Source: CAVXWV01 sp963695415
GTDB taxonomy: Bacteria > Chloroflexota > Anaerolineae > Anaerolineales > UBA4823
DNA: 64,000 bases
Assembly: GCA_963695415.1 (NCBI GenBank)
Contig: CAVOGL010000023.1
Span: forward strand, 579,547-643,546
Direction: 5' to 3'
Position 1 is the first letter of the stretch, and each line of letters starts with the position of its first letter. Both the position numbers and the translations under genes were made by a program. This document shows, in pieces, positions 40,012 to 48,513 of this stretch. Below the pieces are notes generated by a model that was not told where the DNA came from, ran no database searches, and was given only the letters and a program-made list of their open reading frames with translations.

Positions 40012-40056
40012 AGCACTCTCTGTGTTAGCACTCTCTATGAGAGCACTCTCTGCGTG
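40012..40056. repeat. Three copies of a 15-bp tandem repeat
   Basis: AGCACTCTCT recurs at 40012, 40027 and 40042 with a 15-bp period and variable last five bases. It lies in the gap between the glycosyltransferase and FAD oxidoreductase genes. Confidence 0.8.
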
Positions 40057-40148
40057 CTCACTCCCTGATGATTGTTCAAATTCCTCGAAGCAGTATAAAA
40101 TTGATGATTGTAAGAGACCGCCAAACCTTTGCATTGCGAGGACAATAA

Positions 40149-41506
40149 ATGGAAATCATAATCCCAAGTCAGAAAGTGCCAGTTTTATTGGAATGTGATG
40201 TACTGGTTTGCGGAGGCGGGTGTGCGGGAATCGCAGCAGCCATCAGCGCGGCGCGTCATGGATGCAGTGTGGTGCTGGTGGAGCGTTGGCCCACCATCGG
40301 AGGCATGGCAACCAATGCCCTTGTGAACGGCTGGCATCGCAGCGATCGCCAGAAGATGGTGATCTATGGGCTGGTGGAAGAATCTGCCAGGTGTGCAGAA
40401 AAATATGGCTGGATCCGCCAGGATAGTCAATTCCCCTATGCCCATGAAACGCATTGGTTTGAACCTGAGGGAATGCGCATCACCTGGCAGCGTATGTTGG
40501 ATGAAGCCGGTGTCCGCTGTCTGTGTCACCTGGCAGCAGGTGACCCCATCCTGGAAGACGGAAAAATCCGCGGTGTTCTGGTGGATACCAAGCGCGGGCG
40601 CCGTGCCCTGCTTGCCAATTTCGTGATCGACGCCACGGGTGATGGTGATGTTGCTGCCAAGGCTGGTGTCCCTTATGAATATGGTCGCGCATCGGATGGT
40701 CTGGTTCAGGGGATGACATTGATGTACGCCCTGCGAGGAATTGATGAAACCGCCGTCAGGGCTGTCTCTCACGACCGGGTCAATGCCATCATTGACCGGA
40801 TGGTAGAGCTGCGCGACCAGGGGCAAATGCCCCCATTAATGAAGGCAACATGCGCGCTTCGTTCACGCATTGGGGGGCTCCCAATCACATGGTGTGGAAT
40901 GTCCTACCTGTGGCAGGTAACCCGCTGGATGAAGAGGAATTTTCACGCCTGAACGCCCAGGCTCGTGAACATATCCTCAAGTACCTTGATTTCTTCCGTG
41001 CTCACATGCCCGGCATGTCAGCAGCACAGATTGAACAGACTGCCTTCGCCATGGGAGTGCGGGAATCACGGCGCATACGAGGGTTGAAGACGCTGACAGT
41101 TGAAATGGTTCTGGGCGCCGTGAAACACCCGGACGCACTGGGTCATGGCATTTGGATGGTCGATATTCATGATCCAAGAGGCAGCGGTTACACGACCTTC
41201 ACGGACGCAGGGGATCACAACCGCTTGCGTACCGGTACCAGCTACCATATACCGCTGTCGATGTGTTTGAACGCCCATGTGCCAAACCTGGCGGTAGTCG
41301 GGCGCTGTGCATCTTCTACGCACGAAGGTCACTCATCTGTTCGCGTTCAGACACACTGCATGGTCATGGGGCAGGGTGTTGGTACAGCGGCTGCGTTGGC
41401 GATGGAACAGGGGTCAGGTCTCGCTGAGATTAACCTGGAGAAACTTCACATCCTTTTGCGTAAGGATGAGGTGTATCTTGAGGACGTTCCCCCGGTTGGG
41501 GCATAA
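40149..41506 (+). CDS. FAD-dependent oxidoreductase, split by a frameshift at a C5 run
   Basis: Restored length is about 452 residues. The Rossmann FAD site is at the N-terminus (VCGGGCAGIAAAISAARHG, then VERWPTIGGMATNALV) and the second FAD contact is FVIDATGDGDVAAKAG. The frame breaks at 40830-40834: one extra C in the CCCCC run would give PPINEGNMRASFTHWG, continuing to the FAD-closing segment NLAVVGRCASSTHEGHSS. AGGA lies upstream of the ATG. Members of this group sit in sugar and polyol catabolic loci, which fits the neighbours, but the substrate is unknown. Confidence 0.85.
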
Positions 41507-41533
41507 GATCGGATTAAGCTGCTGTTTAAGCGA

Positions 41534-42447
41534 TCAGGCTGAAATTGTCCATTTGACGGTCGTATTTATCGACTCGCCCGGCTGCAGCTGCGAGCAGAAG
41601 CCCTCCTGGGCTGCCTGGTTAACGCTGATCGGCATGGTGGTGCAGGGTTCAAGAACCGCCGTATAAGCTCCGTCCAACCCACCATGCGAGGCAAAGTACC
41701 AGCAGCAGGGGAAAACCTGCTCATCAAAGAAACAATCCAACCTGGCGCCGTCCTGAGCCTTCAGACCCATGTGCCCTGTGGACAGCTCGAAGAGGTATAG
41801 AAACTCAGTGCTGCCGTCAGGCTGAGGCACAACAGACATGTCGAGTCCGTCAGCGTCAGGCCAGGCAAACGGCTTGATCGATTTGCAGCGCGACCAGTCG
41901 GGATCAGCCACCTGGGCGCAGGCAGCCGGACAGACGATACGGTCACCCGGTTGTACCGCCATAGCCGCGTGCAGCTTCCATAAGAACTTCCGCTCAGTTT
42001 CCGCATTATTGGTGATCCGGTATTCGCAGATCAGGTGGTTGTTGTCCAGACGCATACTGCGCCGGTAATCCAACCCGAATAGAGGCAGGCGACCGCTCAG
42101 ATTTAACCAATCGCCATCCTTATCCGCTCCAGGCTCCGCTTCCAGCGCCAGAGTCCACAACTCGCCGTGATCCGGGCAGTCGATTCCATTGATCGTCTCG
42201 GGGATATCCGTTGGGATCAGCTCATCCAAGCCGCCGTAGAAGTTTGGGTCATAAGCTGATCCTGGAGGACAAGAGGTGAGTTAAGCCTGGGATTGCGCCA
42301 CAGGAACTCGCGGCAGTTTGGCAGGTGAACCAGGCTGGTCACCCTGCCGCCAATCGAGGGGGCGACTGTTGCTCGAAGTGTCTCGTTCTCGAGCACCACC
42401 AGCTGCACGCCAGAGTCAGCATCGATTTCTTGATGGATATTCATCAT
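41534..42447 (-). CDS. Aldose-1-epimerase-like protein, frameshifted near 42240
   Basis: Restored length is about 304 residues. The first 60 residues (NETLRATVAPSIGGRVTSL, then REFLWRNP) are the N-terminus of galactose-mutarotase-type beta-sandwich proteins. The rest (GGLDELIPTDIPETING, DHGELWTL with the family His, LFGLDYRR) continues in another frame from about 42280. The intervening reading SAYDPNFYGGLDEL is intact in the second frame, so only one indel is needed. AGGAAAG precedes the ATG pair. It is followed upstream by a tandem repeat and the large glycosidase gene on the same strand. Confidence 0.78.
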
Positions 42448-42488
42448 CTTTCCTCACAGGTTCTAATAATGGGCGCTTCTATGTTTAC

Positions 42489-42607
42489 TAGTGGATGCCA
42501 CTGTGCTTAATAGTGGACGCCACAATGCTTAATAGTGGACGCCACAATGCTTAATCGTGGACGCCACAATGCTTAATAGTGGACGCCACAATGCTTAATA
42601 GTGGACC
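42489..42607. repeat. 22-bp tandem repeat, about 5.4 copies
   Basis: Units begin at 42489, 42511, 42533, 42555, 42577 and a partial one at 42599. Consensus TAGTGGACGCCACAATGCTT plus AA; the first unit carries four changes and the fourth one. Each unit contains the small dyad GTGG/CCAC. The stop codon of the upstream glycosidase gene (42595-42597) falls inside the array. Confidence 0.95.
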
Positions 42608-45600
42608 AACACCTGTGTCCTACCACTCACAGGCTTCAACTCGACATCACCTTTCTCGGCATCGAAAGCCAGGTGAGGGTGACCATCTACGCTGACGGAT
42701 CGGATCGGTTTCTTCCCAGGATGGCGGAAGCGAAGCAGCAGTCTTTCGGGCGGGTTGCGCAGCTCCAGCTCAACGTGGGCTTCAATCTTGTCCAGCCGGG
42801 GTGTGTATTCCAGGGATACTGTTCCAGCGGGAGTGCTCAATCGTTCAGCGCCAAAGCTCTCCTCCCCCGCAAACCATGCCGTCGGCAGGGCACGCCCCAG
42901 GTGCAGCAGCCCGCCGCGTTCATAGACAAACATGTATGCCAGCCACTTCATCGCATTGGATTGGTCGCTGGTTTTAAAAGGTGCAGCATTCGAAAAGCCT
43001 AGAACCGGCTGGGGATGCTCGACCATTGCCTGTACCTCCTCACGGTAGCAGGCTGCCCAGGCGTTGAAGAACATCCACAGATAAATTTCAATCTCGTCTC
43101 GATCGAGGTGAGGCAGCAAACCTGCCAGCAAGTTGGGCTGTGGAGAGAAACCACCGCAGTCGTACCACTGCGTGACAGGATCGTCGATGCGGTACCCGAA
43201 GGGAGGGTTCATGTAGCGCGTGTCCTGGTAATCGTCCAGTATCCAGCCGCCCTCTTTGCTCTGCGGGTCATACAGACCGGAGATCAGCAGGTAGACCGAG
43301 CCCTCGAGCACTTCGCGTATCCAGCCGTAATCCCTTCCCCGGCAGTACAGGCGCGAGGGATAGTGCGGTATCCAGCGACCATCTCGCAGGCGGATCAATG
43401 GGCTGTGTTTGCGTGCCGTCTCGAAGCCGCGTACCAGGTCCTGGCGGAATGCAGCAGCTTCCTGACGGTAGCGTGCTGCCTGCGGGTGTCCGAAACGTTC
43501 CAAGCGCCTGGGCTGCGCTGTCAAATCCTCTCCATGTGAGGCAGTTCGTGCTCAGCCAGTAGAAGAAGTCATCCACATCTTCCAACGCACCGGCAGGCAG
43601 GAAGCCGTGTTCCCAGCCGCGCGAATTTGGCAGGTCGCCGTTGGTCTGGCATCTTTGGTGATCGTTCCAAAGCCTTTGCCTGATGATCCATTCCAGGCCC
43701 TGGATCACGTTTTCACACACGCTTGAAAACCAATCTCCATCGCCCGTGTGCAGGTAGTGGGTTGCCAGGTACCACAGCGCCCAGCCGTGGTGCTGGTTGT
43801 AACTGTGCCCCGACTCCAGCCCGTCGGCGCCGAAGAACACGCCTTCGTGGTCGCTGAAGCGACCGATCAAACCGACCGTGCCCTGGTACTTCGTCCACAC
43901 CGCCAGCCGCCTGCGGACTTCCTCCACAAGACCGCGTTGTTCCAGCTCTTCGATGATCATCACCGACTCGTTGGTGTAATTGCCGTAGGTCGCCGTCCCG
44001 ACCGATGTGTTCACAATCCCGGAGCCATCGGGATGAGCGAAGTCGGACATCAGCACAATCGGCAGGTGACCCGCATACGCTGCGTTCAGGTGGGGGTCTG
44101 GCGTGTGCATCTGGGCACCCTTGCTGCTTTCTGCGCGCCAGTACTGCGCCATCTCGGCGTAGCAGCGCTTGAAATCCAGATCCGCAAGCGCTTCGATCCC
44201 CGTCTGGGTGTCGAGGCTTACATATGGGATGCGCAGCAGCAGCTCGCAGCCCTCGCCTGGCGCTAATTCCTTCCAGAATGTGACGCCCGAAGCAGTCGTC
44301 TCGCAAGCCATGTTCGTCTGGAACGCCATGCGCAGCACCGGCGCATCCTGGAAGGAGCCCATCACCAGGCTGCCGTTCACGGTCAATTCTTCGACCTCGC
44401 AAAGTGGGACGAGTGCATCCGTCTGGTTTCGCTGGCCGCGCGCCAGGTCATCACGCCGGTTGTGGCTGCGTCCTGCTTTGGAACTGTACGCGACTGGCAG
44501 CTGCGCCCTCGCAGGTTTGTCCCCCGCGTTCTCGAAGCGGAAGCGCACCAGCGCCACAATCGTATCGTCTGCCGCACTTTCACCCGCCAGGATGGACTGC
44601 ATCAGCGGAACGGCGAAACATTTCTGCTGAACGCTGATACTATCGCGCCGGAATTGCTGGTTGTATGCCATCACGGGCCAGGGGTCATTGTGCCTGCCCA
44701 ACGGCGCCCATTGTTCCAGCCCGAAGAAAAAGCGTGCATCGCCTTCATTCTTCCAGCGGTGTGTGTCGGCTCCTGGTTGGCGTACCAACATCCATTCGTT
44801 CAACACGATGTCGCCCCATGGCTCAACCCAGAACTTTTGCCGGGCGTGCTTGCACCCAAAGCAGTAGGGGATCGGGTGCGGGCGCGGCTGACCGTTCATC
44901 GCGCCTGCCAGCGACTGTTCGGGTAGGTGTCCTGACAAAGTCAGGGCGGAGACCCGTTGGGTGATGGTTTGGCTGCCTTCTATCCGGGCGTGATATTGTG
45001 CGAAGGTTTCAGTTTGACTTGCCAGGGCGATGTAAATGCCTGCGTCCTCATACCAGATCGGTCCCTCTTCATGCAGAGCAGCCAGCGAAATGGTAAACGC
45101 ATCCTGCTCCATCTCAAAAAGGATAAGCCCATCGTCGTGGGTATAACGATGAATGGGGAGCATGTGCTCGATCTCCAGCCTGAAGGAGCCGATCTGTTCC
45201 GTGTTGAAGGAGATGCTTCGATTGGATGGTACGATTTCATCAGGTCCCGTCACACCACGGACAGCCGCGTTGTACCCCGACACTTCGAACCGTTGGGCGG
45301 GTGTGCGCTTACCTGCGTTCAGTTCGATACGCAAGGAGTTTTGAACCGGCTGCGATCGAGTGAAGACGCGCAGGGTGCTGACCTGCTCATCGTTTCCGAT
45401 GACGCGCAAGCCCAGTGTGCGGCGGAAGGTGACATCGTAGGATTCTGCCCCAGGGAAATCCGGGATTTCAACTCGAAGCGGTTTGAAGCGGAATTGGAGT
45501 GCATTGGCTTTGACCTGTTCAACCTCCACTGCGGCGTCCACCCATTTTGGGGTGAAGGTGTCGTCTATCGGTGACCAGCCAAAACTGAACGGGCGTATCT

Positions 45601-45790
45601 GGTCCAGGTCGCCCGGGTATTCGAAGCGATTGTAGGGCCACACCTTGCGCATGTACTGGAGCTGGGGATCAGTAGGTGCAGAACCGGCGAATTCCACCTC
45701 CACCACTTCCACATCGCGCACCTCCTCGAAGCGAAGCTCGTTTGCAGGATGGTTGGGCAGGGCAAACGGGGCGATGTCAAATCTGTGCAT
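42595..45790 (-). CDS. Large six-hairpin-type glycosidase, frameshifted near 43520
   Basis: Restored length is about 1,064 residues. The N-terminal 450 residues are beta-sandwich-like; the following part is a helical barrel of the six-hairpin kind, with motifs such as NYTNESVMIIEELEQRG, GVFFGADGLESGHSYNQHHG and NGDLPNSRGWEHGF. The acidic residues there are candidates for catalysis. At about 43500-43530 the frame changes: AAQAL in one joins RFGHPQAARYRQE in the other. A C-terminal beta domain ends inside the tandem repeat. There is no signal peptide, so it should act on imported oligosaccharides. GGAG precedes the ATG. The exact GH family is not assignable by eye. Confidence 0.75.
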
Positions 45791-45942
45791 GATTAAGTCT
45801 CCGCGAACCAGGTGTCTATAAAATAGTAATTTTCAGCGTTGGTGAATGGATGTAAGATGTGACCACGCCATTTTATCAAAACTCGAGCGGTTGATTTTTC
45901 AATCCTGGAATTTTGAGGAAGATTCCTTTTATTTAAAGAGTC

Positions 45943-46863
45943 TCAACGGATTGGACCCCAGAAAGGCAGCTGGTCATCCGCAGGATGATTGGTCAGGTTT
46001 TTCGGGTTTGAGCCGTCCGCTGCCATTACATAAATTTCCCAATCACCATCCCGGTCGGACTGGAAGGCAATCTGGCTGCCATCCGGGGACCAGCACGGTG
46101 CCCAATCCTCTGACTGGTTTTGGGTCAGGTTCTGCCTGTTGCTCCCATCCCGGTCAATGATGAAAATGTCAGCGGGTCCATCCTCATGAGAGCGGAAAAT
46201 CAGCTTTGATCCATCCGGAGACCAGTCAGGTGAGTAGTCGATGGCAACATCATTGGTTAATCGCTGAATGTTCTGTCCATCCACATTCATTATATACAGA
46301 TCATAAATCCCCGGTTCGTGGTCCCTGTCTGAGACAAAAACGATATATTTTCCATCCGGGGACCAGCTCGGAGCGAAGTCATCGCCAGGGGAGTTGGTCA
46401 GGCGAACGGGATCGGAACCATCGGCATTCATCACGTAAATTTCATTATTCCCATCCCGTCTGGAAGTGAAAGCGATTTTTTGTCCATCCGGAGACCAATC
46501 CGGGAAGCCTTCGTCGGAATTCTCAATGTTGGACAATACGGTAATTTCTTTAGCATCAGCTGTTATCGAACCAAGATAACTGTTGACCAGACCGTAACCG
46601 GTGAAAGCGATTTTTGATCCATCGGGTGACCAGGGACCTGCGAAATAGTTTTCATCGCTTGAAGTCAGGATTTCAAGGTTAGATCCGTCGCTTTCCATGA
46701 GATATAGATTGCGGTAACCAGTATCTCGAGTAGAGTCGAAAACCAGTAGGCTGGTGGCATTCGATGGCGGATCGGGGCGTGGCGACCTGGCGCAGCCGGT
46801 GAGCAGGATTGCCACCCAGACGAGGGTAAAAAACCTTTGGATAGGAAGTTTATTTTTCATCAT
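45943..46863 (-). CDS. TolB/PD40-type beta-propeller lipoprotein
   Basis: 306 residues with a lipoprotein signal (ILLTGC) and five clear WSPDG motifs, each followed by a K-I-A-F strand, in blades of about 43 residues with DRDG turns. This is the six-bladed TolB-like propeller without the TolB N-terminal domain, lipid-anchored outside the membrane. Stand-alone versions are common in Chloroflexota and their role is unknown. AAGGATC precedes the double ATG. Confidence 0.88.
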   Translation of the reverse strand: MMKNKLPIQRFFTLVWVAILLTGCARSPRPDPPSNATSLLVFDSTRDTGYRNLYLMESDGSNLEILTSSDENYFAGPWSPDGSKIAFTGYGLVNSYLGSITADAKEITVLSNIENSDEGFPDWSPDGQKIAFTSRRDGNNEIYVMNADGSDPVRLTNSPGDDFAPSWSPDGKYIVFVSDRDHEPGIYDLYIMNVDGQNIQRLTNDVAIDYSPDWSPDGSKLIFRSHEDGPADIFIIDRDGSNRQNLTQNQSEDWAPCWSPDGSQIAFQSDRDGDWEIYVMAADGSNPKNLTNHPADDQLPFWGPIR

Positions 46864-47122
46864 GATCCTTCAGGATGTAGAAGCAGCTAATAAAGGCGGA
46901 TAATGGTGCCATCACTCCAATGCCGTTGAGAAGTGGCATTCGAAATGGTTGGGTTAATTATACGACTAGAAGGTAAAAAATAATGTTCCAGCGAAACAAA
47001 AAACGCCAGATTATTTACATCTGTTTTCTGAGAGGAGAAGGTTGGTGCCCCCGGGAGATTACACTGAGTGCTCAAATGGAATACTCTGGGTGTCGCAGAT
47101 TGAAGATGCTTGGGACCGAATT

Positions 47123-47172
47123 CTCGTACCATTACTGGTAACAGGCTACTCAGGCGTGCACGCCAGACTGCG
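47123..47172 (-). pseudogene. Partial tRNA-Ser copy (possible attachment-site remnant)
   Basis: Bases 47123-47143 are identical over 21 bases to 48236-48256 in the intact tRNA-Ser gene (variable arm and edge of the T arm). The following 29 bases resemble its anticodon and D arms with changes and a gap. The T arm and acceptor stem are lost. Direct partial tRNA copies flanking a recombinase gene are typical of tRNA-integrated elements. Confidence 0.65.
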
Positions 47173-47297
47173 TTCGGCAAGCCGAACGACGAATTCGCGC
47201 TCATGACTATCAAAAATGGGCTTCAGGTGTTCGCATTTTCCTGTTCTGGTACGAGAGTGAGGCTGAATCTGACGGTTGAAACAACCCCATCCACAAA

Positions 47298-47546
47298 GTG
47301 ATAGCTCCATCCCTATACTCCTTCCGCCGCACCTTTGGCATCATTTTACGACGCGAGGGCGTCGGCTTGTTCAGCCTGCAAATACTGCTGGACCACGCAG
47401 ACCTATGGGTGATGAGTTGTTACCTGGCGCAGACGGCAGACAAGATTGCCCAGGCACATCGAATGAGAAGCCCTGTAGATAATTACAGACCTCAATTTTT
47501 AATTCAAGAGAATAACTGGTTATCTGTTTTTTCTCAGTATCCTTAA
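47298..47546 (+). pseudogene. Tyrosine recombinase (phage integrase) C-terminal remnant
   Basis: About 70 residues match the end of a tyrosine recombinase: SFRRTF (the Arg of the HxxR box, the preceding His replaced by Tyr), then LFSLQILLDHADL (box with His), then YLAQT with the nucleophilic Tyr, and the family-typical AHRMRSPVDN ending. The N-terminal two thirds are absent upstream, and the natural stop is lost, so about 16 unrelated residues follow. It is a decayed gene, lying inside the interval bounded by the two tRNA-Ser copies. Confidence 0.75.
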
Positions 47547-47617
47547 TTTTTCCTGACAGAGCCAAAAAAGAGCCCCAAGCAAAATCTCCTGAGAAATATA
47601 AACCTCTGCCTAAAAAA

Positions 47618-47785
47618 TTAACAACATTCCCATTCACCACATCGATTGGTTAAACTACAAAACTCACCGCTGCGGATACCAGTGATTACCTTTAATTGCG
47701 GGATTTTGTGCTGCTTTCCATTATTTTCATTTTGCTTTGGTTCGTCGGAGTTTACCTTCAACTGCTGGTCATTGTTTTGCATCAT
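47618..47785 (-). CDS. 55-residue Asn/Gln-rich peptide with a Cys-rich C-terminus, unknown
   Basis: A short gene with one of the best ribosome sites in the window (AAGGAG six bases before a double ATG). The first 30 residues are polar (MMQNNDQQLKVN, then Glu/Asn/Lys-rich). The end reads GEFCSLTNRCGEWECC, four Cys in the last 13 residues. The layout of a hydrophilic leader and a compact Cys-ended core resembles ribosomal peptide precursors, but no modification enzyme or exporter is nearby. It lies inside the decayed integration interval. It could also be a zinc-binding or toxin-like peptide. Confidence 0.45.
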   Translation of the reverse strand: MMQNNDQQLKVNSDEPKQNENNGKQHKIPQLKVITGIRSGEFCSLTNRCGEWECC

Positions 47786-48182
47786 TTCTTTCTCCTTTTT
47801 ATTTTGTTCATTGGATTACAACCATAGGCCCGATGTTGATTCTCTCAGCCCACTTCATTTTTCATTAATACTAGCATAAAACAGTCATCTTCACAATCGA
47901 CATTTGACCTGTTTTTAGGTGCTACAAGTGATGATTTACGACTGCATAGAATGGGAAGTCTTGGTCCTCTTTAAAAATCAAAAGGTTTTTGCTGATAAAG
48001 TTGCATAAAATTCTGCCTCGCAAAATATTGCCGATAATTATGAAAAATTGGAAGCAGAATACAGAAAAATTATTTGGGTATAGAAAAGTAAGCATCCTTT
48101 TATTTGATTTATTGATACCCGATACATGCGCACATTTATCCTGTGTTCCTGTTTTATTTTGACGATAATCGTATTCCCATGC
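47786..48182. other. AT-rich gap, no gene supported
   Basis: No ORF here has both a ribosome site and recognisable content. A frame from 47931 reads 24 codons to a TAA and then continues protein-like (NIADNYEKLEAEYRKI) to a second stop, which may be a decayed gene. The composition is lower in GC than the flanks, as expected of leftover mobile-element DNA. Confidence 0.4.
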
Positions 48183-48208
48183 AAAAAACGCCTGTTACGA
48201 CAGGCGTT
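48183..48208 (-). terminator. Rho-independent terminator of the tRNA-Ser gene
   Basis: An eight-base stem (48187-48194 with 48201-48208), six-base loop, and TTTT on the minus strand, starting six bases after the tRNA 3' end. Confidence 0.88.
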
Positions 48209-48213
48209 TTCAG

Positions 48214-48301
48214 CGGAGAGGGAGGGATTCGAACCCTCGTACCATTACTGGTAACACGCTCTCCAGGCGTGCGCGCTGAGGCCAGACTACGCGACCTCTC
48301 C
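48214..48301 (-). tRNA. tRNA-Ser (anticodon GGA)
   Basis: An 88-base class II tRNA on the minus strand. Acceptor stem GGAGAGG pairs with CCTCTCC, discriminator G. The anticodon stem CACGC/GCGTG holds the loop CTGGAGA with anticodon GGA. A long variable arm (TTACCAGTAATGGTA) is followed by a T arm GAGGG-TTCGAAT-CCCTC. It reads UCC and UCU. CCA is not encoded. A terminator follows directly. The 3' half is duplicated as a remnant about 1.1 kb away. Confidence 0.94.
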
Positions 48302-48327
48302 AATATTGCCTCGGGCCCCCGTTTGAG

Positions 48328-48384
48328 CCCAGGGGCACTCCCCAGAACCCAGGGGCACTCCCCAGAACCTGGGGCACCCTCCGG
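48328..48384. repeat. 20-bp tandem repeat upstream of the tRNA-Ser gene, about 2.4 copies
   Basis: CCCAGGGGCACTCCCCAGAA occurs at 48328-48347 and again at 48348-48367, followed by a degenerate partial third copy. Each unit contains a GGGG/CCCC dyad. The array lies between a probable -10 element and the tRNA, in its leader. Confidence 0.88.
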
Positions 48385-48393
48385 CGACGAAAA

Positions 48394-48399
48394 ATTATA
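48394..48399 (-). promoter_or_regulatory. Possible extended -10 element for the tRNA-Ser gene
   Basis: On the minus strand the sequence reads TGGTATAAT, an extended -10 hexamer, about 93 bases upstream of the tRNA. No good -35 hexamer is seen. The unusual distance is partly filled by the 20-bp repeats. Confidence 0.4.
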
Positions 48400-48513
48400 C
48401 CATTTAATAATTCATTTGAATGGACATGGTTGGGATCGTCTTGTGAGTTTGGGAGAGGATGGGGATAGACTCACCGGTTATATCTAAAAAGACGGGTCTG
48501 CATGGTTTTCAGG

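Noticed and set aside
39898..40134. Minus-strand frame encoding a repeated AES-type pentapeptide
   Set aside because: The peptide repeat simply reflects the 15-bp DNA repeat at 40012-40056. There is no ribosome site, and it runs into the glycosyltransferase gene.
42489..42607. Short CRISPR-like array
   Set aside because: The units are directly abutting with no spacers, only 22 bp long, and no cas genes are present.
46887..47213. 108-codon minus-strand reading frame
   Set aside because: It overlaps the partial tRNA-Ser copy, has no ribosome site or family likeness, and its composition looks random.
48033..48160. 40-codon frame starting near 48040 in the AT-rich gap
   Set aside because: It has no ribosome site and no family likeness, and an overlapping frame looks more protein-like; neither is convincing.
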